From: JBEKHI01 sp050012355
GTDB lineage: Bacteria; Actinomycetota; Actinomycetes; Streptosporangiales; Streptosporangiaceae
DNA: 35,444 nt
Reading direction: 5' to 3'
NCBI GenBank assembly: GCA_050012355.1
Contig: JBEKHI010000026.1
Coordinates: forward strand, 1-35,444
The notes under the pieces were generated by a model. That model ran no database searches. It saw only the letters and a program-made list of their open reading frames with translations, and was not told the DNA's origin. Of this stretch, positions 31,665-35,444 are shown one piece after another. The stretch's first letter is position 1, and each line of letters starts with the position of its first letter. The position numbers and the translations under genes are program-made.

Positions 31665-31694
31665 TGGAAATTACACTCTCAAAAACAGAGAATC
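31665..31694 (-). promoter_or_regulatory. Type II operator/promoter segment upstream of the aldehyde dehydrogenase
   Basis: Read on the minus strand, ATTCTC-N7-GAGAGT lies about 30 bp before the start codon. The 30-nt segment is a 22-of-30 match to 144-173 in front of the partial gene at the other end of the window. The spacer word TGTTTTT is AT-rich and may include promoter sequence. Binding partner unknown. Confidence 0.5.
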
Positions 31695-31768
31695 AACTAT
31701 TCCTCCTGGCCGCTCCGGAACCGGCGGCGACGCCGAGCGCACCGCAAGTCTGGCGGCATCACTAGCAT

Positions 31769-31785
31769 TGAGAGTACGATTCTCA
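31769..31785. promoter_or_regulatory. Operator TGAGAGT-ACG-ATTCTCA
   Basis: 13 of 14 arm positions match the consensus; 22 bp upstream of the SDR start. It heads the plus-strand SDR, CMD, Rieske, small protein and P450 operon. It is followed by CATATTT, a word also seen beside the sites at 15654 and 22456, which may be the -10 region. Confidence 0.7.
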
Positions 31786-31807
31786 TATTTGGAAGGGAGA
31801 TTTCCGG

Positions 31808-32512
31808 ATGAAGACCGCGGTCGTAACGGGAGGCGCGTCCGGCATCGGACGTGCGATCGCCCGCAGGCTCGCCGCCGAGGGCTATCACGTCGCGACGCTG
31901 GATCGTTCCACGTCGGAAGATCCGTTGGCTCAGGTAGCCGACGTGACGGACCGTGCGCAGATCGACGCCGCGCTCGACGTCATACGCCAGCGGCTCGGGC
32001 CGGTCACCATCTTGGTGAACGCGGCCGGGATCGACGGGTTCAAGCGGTTCGCGAACCTGACCTTCGAGGCGTGGCAACGGGTGATCGACGTCAACCTGAA
32101 CGGGGTCTTTCACTGCGTCCAGGCGGTGCTCCCCGACATGCTCGACGCCGGGTGGGGCCGGATCGTGAACATCTCCTCGTCCAGCGCGCACTCCGGCCAG
32201 CCGTTCATGGCGCACTATGTCGCGGCCAAATCCGCGGTCAACGGGCTGACTAAGGCGCTGGCACTGGAACTTGGGCCGGACGGCATCACGGTCAACGCGG
32301 TGCCACCGGGCTTCATCGACACCCCGATGCTGCGCCGGGCCGAGGAACGCGACCTGCTCGGCGGCACGGTTGCCGACCACATCCAGCGGACGCCGGTACG
32401 CCGGGTCGGCACACCGGAGGACATCGCGGCCACCTGCGCCTTCCTGGTCTCCGAGGAAGCCGGCTACATCACCGGCCAGATCATCGGCGTGAACGGAGGA
32501 CGGAACACTTGA
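31808..32512 (+). CDS. SDR-family NAD(P)-dependent oxidoreductase
   Basis: A 234-residue classical short-chain dehydrogenase. Seen: TGGASGIG (7-14), NAAG (71-74), the Ser stretch 123-126, catalytic Tyr137 and Lys141 (YVAAK), and the PGFIDTPM loop after the active site. It would oxidise a hydroxyl or reduce a keto group on the pathway ring substrate. ATG at 31808 has AAGGGAG 8 nt upstream. First gene of the oxygenase operon, with the operator just upstream. Its product is more canonical than the SDR at 7836 and resembles 3-oxoacyl reductase or hydroxysteroid dehydrogenase types. Confidence 0.9.
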   Translation: MKTAVVTGGASGIGRAIARRLAAEGYHVATLDRSTSEDPLAQVADVTDRAQIDAALDVIRQRLGPVTILVNAAGIDGFKRFANLTFEAWQRVIDVNLNGVFHCVQAVLPDMLDAGWGRIVNISSSSAHSGQPFMAHYVAAKSAVNGLTKALALELGPDGITVNAVPPGFIDTPMLRRAEERDLLGGTVADHIQRTPVRRVGTPEDIAATCAFLVSEEAGYITGQIIGVNGGRNT

Positions 32513-33042
32513 GCCGCATCGACCCGCTCCCCTACGACGAGTGGGACCCGGACACATTCACGGTGCTGGGACGGAAGCCGCCGCCGAACAACGTGCTCGG
32601 CCTGTTCGCCAGGCACCCGGCGCTGGCGAAGCCGTTCCTCGCCTACAACATGTACCTGCTGGGCCGGGACTCGACGCTGCCGCGGCGAATCCGCGAACTG
32701 GCCATCCTGCGGATGGCCTGGCGGCGTGACTGCCGCTACGAGTGGACGCATCACGTCCGGATCGCCCGCAAGATCGGCGTCACCGATGACGAGATCCGCG
32801 AGGTAAGCGAGGGCGCGCCCACCCTGATCAACACCGCCGTCGACGAACTCGACACCCAGTCAAGCCTGACCGACCAGACCTACCAACGACTCGCCGACGA
32901 TCTCGACGACCGCCAGCTGATGGACCTCGTCTTCACCATCGGAACGTACGGGCTGCTGGCCATGGCGTTCAACACCTTCGGGGTCGAACTGGAAGACGAG
33001 GCGGAGCCGGAGCCGGCAACCGAGCCCGCGAGGAGGACCTGA
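32509..33042 (+). CDS. Carboxymuconolactone decarboxylase (AhpD-like) family protein
   Basis: A 177-residue all-helical protein of the CMD family. Seen: LPRRIRELAILRMAWRRD, then YEWTHHVRIARKIGVTDDEI, the signature of the decarboxylase-like branch; the redox CxxC of AhpD peroxidase reductases is absent, so it is probably not a peroxidase component. TTG at 32509 makes a TTGA overlap with the SDR stop and is supported by GGAGG 9 nt upstream. Members of this branch often sit beside Rieske oxygenases and P450s in actinobacterial catabolic operons, with unproven function (lactone decarboxylation, hydratase or accessory). Confidence 0.88.
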   Translation: MSRIDPLPYDEWDPDTFTVLGRKPPPNNVLGLFARHPALAKPFLAYNMYLLGRDSTLPRRIRELAILRMAWRRDCRYEWTHHVRIARKIGVTDDEIREVSEGAPTLINTAVDELDTQSSLTDQTYQRLADDLDDRQLMDLVFTIGTYGLLAMAFNTFGVELEDEAEPEPATEPARRT

Positions 33043-33045
33043 CAC

Positions 33046-34314
33046 ATGCCGCACTTTCCCAAGCCGCCCGAGGGGTCCTGGACCGAGCACTATCCCGAGC
33101 TCGGCACCGCCGAAGTCGACTACTCCGACTCGATCGATCCCGCGTACTACGAGGCCGAGCGACAGGCCATCTTCCGCCACACCTGGCTGAACGTGGGCCG
33201 GATCGAGCAGGTGCCGAAGACCGGCAGCTATTTCACCAAGGAACTGGCGGTGGCGGGCACCGCGCTGATCATCGTCCGCGGCCGGGACGGCCAAGTCAGG
33301 GCGTTTCACAACCTGTGCCGGCACCGCGGCAACAAGCTGGTCTGGAACGACTATCCCGACGAGGAAGTGTCAGGCACCTGTCGCCAGTTCACCTGCAAGT
33401 ACCACGCCTGGCGCTACAGCCTCGAGGGTGACCTGACGTTCGTCCAGCAGGAGCCCGAGTTCTTCGACATCGACAAGGCCAGGTTCGGCCTCAAGACGGT
33501 GCGCTGCGAGATCTGGGAGGGGTTCATCTTCGTCAACCTCGACCCCGCGGCCCCACCGCTGGCCGACTACCTGGGGGACCTGGCCAAGGGCATCGAGGGT
33601 TATCCGTTCCACGAGATGACCGAGGTCTACAGCTACAAGGCCGAGATCGGCAGCAACTGGAAGCTGTTCATCGACGCGTTCGCCGAGTTCTACCACGCGC
33701 CCATCCTGCACGCCAAGCAGGCGGTCAAGGACGAGTCCGACAAGCTGGCCAGCATCGGTTTCGAGGCGCTGCACTACGATTTGCGCAGCCCGCACTCGAT
33801 GATCTCGAGCTGGGGCGGCATGTCACCGCCCAAGGACCTGAACATGGTCAAGCCAATCGAGCGGGTGCTGCGCAGCGGCCTGTTCGGTCCATGGGACCGG
33901 CCGGACATCGAGGGTCTCGATTCGCTGCCCGCCGGGCTGAACCCGGCGCGGCACCGGGCCTGGGGTATCGACACGTTTCACTTCTTCCCGAACTTCATGC
34001 TGCTCGTCTGGGCACCCGGCTGGTACCTCACCTATCACTACTGGCCGACGGCGGTGGACCGGCACATCTTCGAGTGCAGCCTCTACTTCGTCCCGCCGAA
34101 GACGGCCCGTGAGCGGCTCGGGCAGGAACTCGCCGCGGTGACGTTCAAGGAGTACGCGCTGCAGGACTCCAACACCCTCCAGGCCACCCAGACGATGCTG
34201 GCGAGCCGCGCGGTGACCGAGTTCCCGTTGTGCGACCAGGAGATACTGCTCCGCCACCTGCACAAGGTCACGGCGGACTGGGTGAAGGAGAACGCTGATG
34301 TCGCTGCCCGCTGA
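33046..34314 (+). CDS. Rieske non-heme iron oxygenase, alpha subunit
   Basis: A 422-residue ring-hydroxylating oxygenase. Rieske [2Fe-2S] ligands: Cys91, His93, Cys117, His120 (CRH and CKYH), with a somewhat long 23-residue insert between the two ligand pairs. Mononuclear iron ligands: His217 and His222 in EFYHAPILH, and Asp374 in ALQDSN. The residue expected to bridge the two centres is Glu214 rather than the Asp of naphthalene dioxygenase. ATG at 33046 is 3 nt after the CMD gene with AGGAGG upstream. No beta subunit is encoded, so it is probably an alpha-only enzyme served by the KshB-like reductase at 15707. It would hydroxylate a ring or cleave an ether; substrate unknown. Confidence 0.93.
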   Translation: MPHFPKPPEGSWTEHYPELGTAEVDYSDSIDPAYYEAERQAIFRHTWLNVGRIEQVPKTGSYFTKELAVAGTALIIVRGRDGQVRAFHNLCRHRGNKLVWNDYPDEEVSGTCRQFTCKYHAWRYSLEGDLTFVQQEPEFFDIDKARFGLKTVRCEIWEGFIFVNLDPAAPPLADYLGDLAKGIEGYPFHEMTEVYSYKAEIGSNWKLFIDAFAEFYHAPILHAKQAVKDESDKLASIGFEALHYDLRSPHSMISSWGGMSPPKDLNMVKPIERVLRSGLFGPWDRPDIEGLDSLPAGLNPARHRAWGIDTFHFFPNFMLLVWAPGWYLTYHYWPTAVDRHIFECSLYFVPPKTARERLGQELAAVTFKEYALQDSNTLQATQTMLASRAVTEFPLCDQEILLRHLHKVTADWVKENADVAAR

Positions 34315-34618
34315 CTTCACATCGCTAGAGCCGTTCAGCGACTGGATCCTGCCGACCGAGCCGGAACGTTACGCTAAGCGGCTGGCTTCCTCGATGGAAC
34401 AGATGCAGGCCTTCTACGACGCGGCGTTCCCGGAACTCGACCGCGCGCTCAAGCACCTGGATCAGTTCTCGCTTGACGAGCTGCCAGCGGCCGAGGCCAA
34501 TCTGCTGGACCTGCTGAAGTCTCTGGTCATGGTCTCGTTTCCGGTCGAGGTGTGGAAGCAGCCCAGGGTGCCAGACAGTGGCGCGGCCTATCTGAACCTG
34601 GTGAAGGAGCCGGCATGA
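34298..34618 (+). CDS. Small hypothetical protein between Rieske oxygenase and P450
   Basis: A 106-residue acidic, mostly helical protein with no motif I recognise. It opens MSLPADFTSLEPFSDW, carries RLASSMEQMQAFYDAAFP and a Leu-rich stretch DELPAAEANLLDLLKSL. There is no signal peptide or membrane helix. ATG at 34298 overlaps the Rieske gene by 17 nt and has AAGGAG upstream; its stop overlaps the P450 start as ATGA. Tight coupling on both sides suggests a subunit or accessory of one of the two oxygenases. Function not assignable. Confidence 0.75.
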   Translation: MSLPADFTSLEPFSDWILPTEPERYAKRLASSMEQMQAFYDAAFPELDRALKHLDQFSLDELPAAEANLLDLLKSLVMVSFPVEVWKQPRVPDSGAAYLNLVKEPA

Positions 34619-35444
34619 CCGAGCCAGATTTCTTCCGCGGCGATGAGTTCATCGCTGACCCCTACCCGTACTTCGAGACGCTCCGTTCCCGGTGCCCCGT
34701 GTGGCGGGAGCCGCATCACGGCGTGGTGATGGTGACCGGATACGACGAGGCGGTCGAGGTGTTCCACGACCCGGAGCGGTTCTCCTCGTGCCTATCGGTC
34801 ACCGGCCCGTTCCCCGGCTTCCCGGTCCCGCTCACCGGCGACGACGTGAGCGAGCTGATCGAGGAACACCGGGACGAGCTTCCGATGAACGATCAGCTGC
34901 CCACTCTCGACCCGCCGATACACACCGCGCACCGCGGACTGCTGATGAAGCTGATCACGCCCAAGCGTCTCAAGGAGAACGAGGCGTCCATGTGGCGGCT
35001 CGCCGACGGCCAGCTCGAACAGTTCCTGGCCGGCGGCCAGGGCGAGGTCATCCGCGGGTTCGCCGCCCCGTTCACCCTGCTCGTCATCGCCGACCTGCTC
35101 GGCGTGCCGGAAGCCGACCGCGCCGAGTTCGCCAGCGGACTGGCGCGGCCGCACGGCGGGGTCGGGGACACGAAACAGGCGATGGCGCATGATCCGCTGG
35201 CGTTCTTGTACGACCAGTTCTCCGGCTATATCGCCGAGCGCCGCGAGCGGCCACTTAACGACGTGCTCACCGGCCTGGCCAACGCGACCTTCCCGGACGG
35301 CTCACTGCCTGACGTTGGGGATGCCGCCCGGGTCGCGGCCAACGTCTTCTCGGCGGGCCAGGAGACCACCGTCCGGCTGCTCGGATCAGCGCTCAAGATC
35401 CTCGCGGAGAACCCGGACGTCCAGCGGCAGTTGCGGGCGGACCG
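34615..35444 (+). CDS. Cytochrome P450 (partial, N-terminal 276 residues)
   Basis: The frame opened by ATG at 34615 (ATGA overlap) stays open to the window edge. It is a soluble bacterial P450: opening DPYPYFETLRSRCPVWRE, YDEAVEVFHDPERFSS, the C-helix region DPPIHTAHRGLLMKLITPKR (family DPPxHxxxR type), and the I-helix oxygen-activation motif AGQETT (247-252). The ExxR motif and heme-ligand Cys loop lie beyond the window. Last visible gene of the operon controlled from 31769; a ferredoxin may follow. It would hydroxylate the pathway substrate, probably a hydrophobic cyclic compound. Confidence 0.92.
   Translation, partial: MTEPDFFRGDEFIADPYPYFETLRSRCPVWREPHHGVVMVTGYDEAVEVFHDPERFSSCLSVTGPFPGFPVPLTGDDVSELIEEHRDELPMNDQLPTLDPPIHTAHRGLLMKLITPKRLKENEASMWRLADGQLEQFLAGGQGEVIRGFAAPFTLLVIADLLGVPEADRAEFASGLARPHGGVGDTKQAMAHDPLAFLYDQFSGYIAERRERPLNDVLTGLANATFPDGSLPDVGDAARVAANVFSAGQETTVRLLGSALKILAENPDVQRQLRAD

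Overview
The window is high-GC DNA, densely coding, with many GTG/TTG starts, 1-41 nt gene overlaps and actinobacteria-typical families (DUF574-type methyltransferase, F420/LLM oxidoreductase, heteromeric FadE-like dehydrogenase pairs, KshB-like reductase, LAL-type LuxR regulator). It most likely comes from a soil-type actinomycete chromosome (Pseudonocardiales, Frankiales or Streptosporangiales range); I cannot fix the genus. No rRNA, tRNA, CRISPR array or prophage was seen.

Most of the window is one catabolic accessory region. Left part: a partial hypothetical gene (-), then a + operon (amidohydrolase, SnoaL-like protein, two acyl-CoA dehydrogenase subunits, TetR regulator) facing a - operon (acyl-CoA ligase, thiolase), which diverges from an SDR. 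Then comes a separate block of unrelated genes: P-loop kinase, MarR with its divergent quinone reductase, and a SAM methyltransferase. Middle: a - beta-oxidation operon (ligase, two dehydrogenase subunits, crotonase) diverging from a ferredoxin/flavin reductase; a type IV AbiE toxin-antitoxin pair; then a - operon (amidohydrolase_2, FadD3-like ligase, LLM oxidoreductase). Next is a decayed patch: a ligase pseudogene and a crotonase pseudogene diverging from one intact operator, then a MITE-like inverted-repeat element. Right part: MFS exporter and divergent LAL/LuxR regulator, CaiB-type CoA transferase plus aldehyde dehydrogenase (-), and a + operon of SDR, carboxymuconolactone-decarboxylase-like protein, Rieske oxygenase, small protein and a P450 cut by the window edge.

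The unifying signal is a 17-bp palindrome, TGAGAAT-N3-ATTCTCA, repeated at six strong sites and two weaker ones in front of the catabolic units on both strands. It is absent from the MarR, AbiE, MFS and LuxR promoters. The TetR gene, with a degenerate copy just upstream, is the natural candidate reader. A second, related promoter segment is shared by the leftmost hypothetical gene and the aldehyde dehydrogenase operon. By inference the regulon takes up a hydrophobic cyclic or branched acid: P450, Rieske oxygenase and SDRs oxidise it, ligases or the CoA transferase activate it, and dehydrogenase pairs, crotonase, SDR and thiolase shorten it. The substrate cannot be read from sequence; similarity of one ligase to FadD3 and of the reductase to KshB points towards steroid- or terpenoid-like rings.
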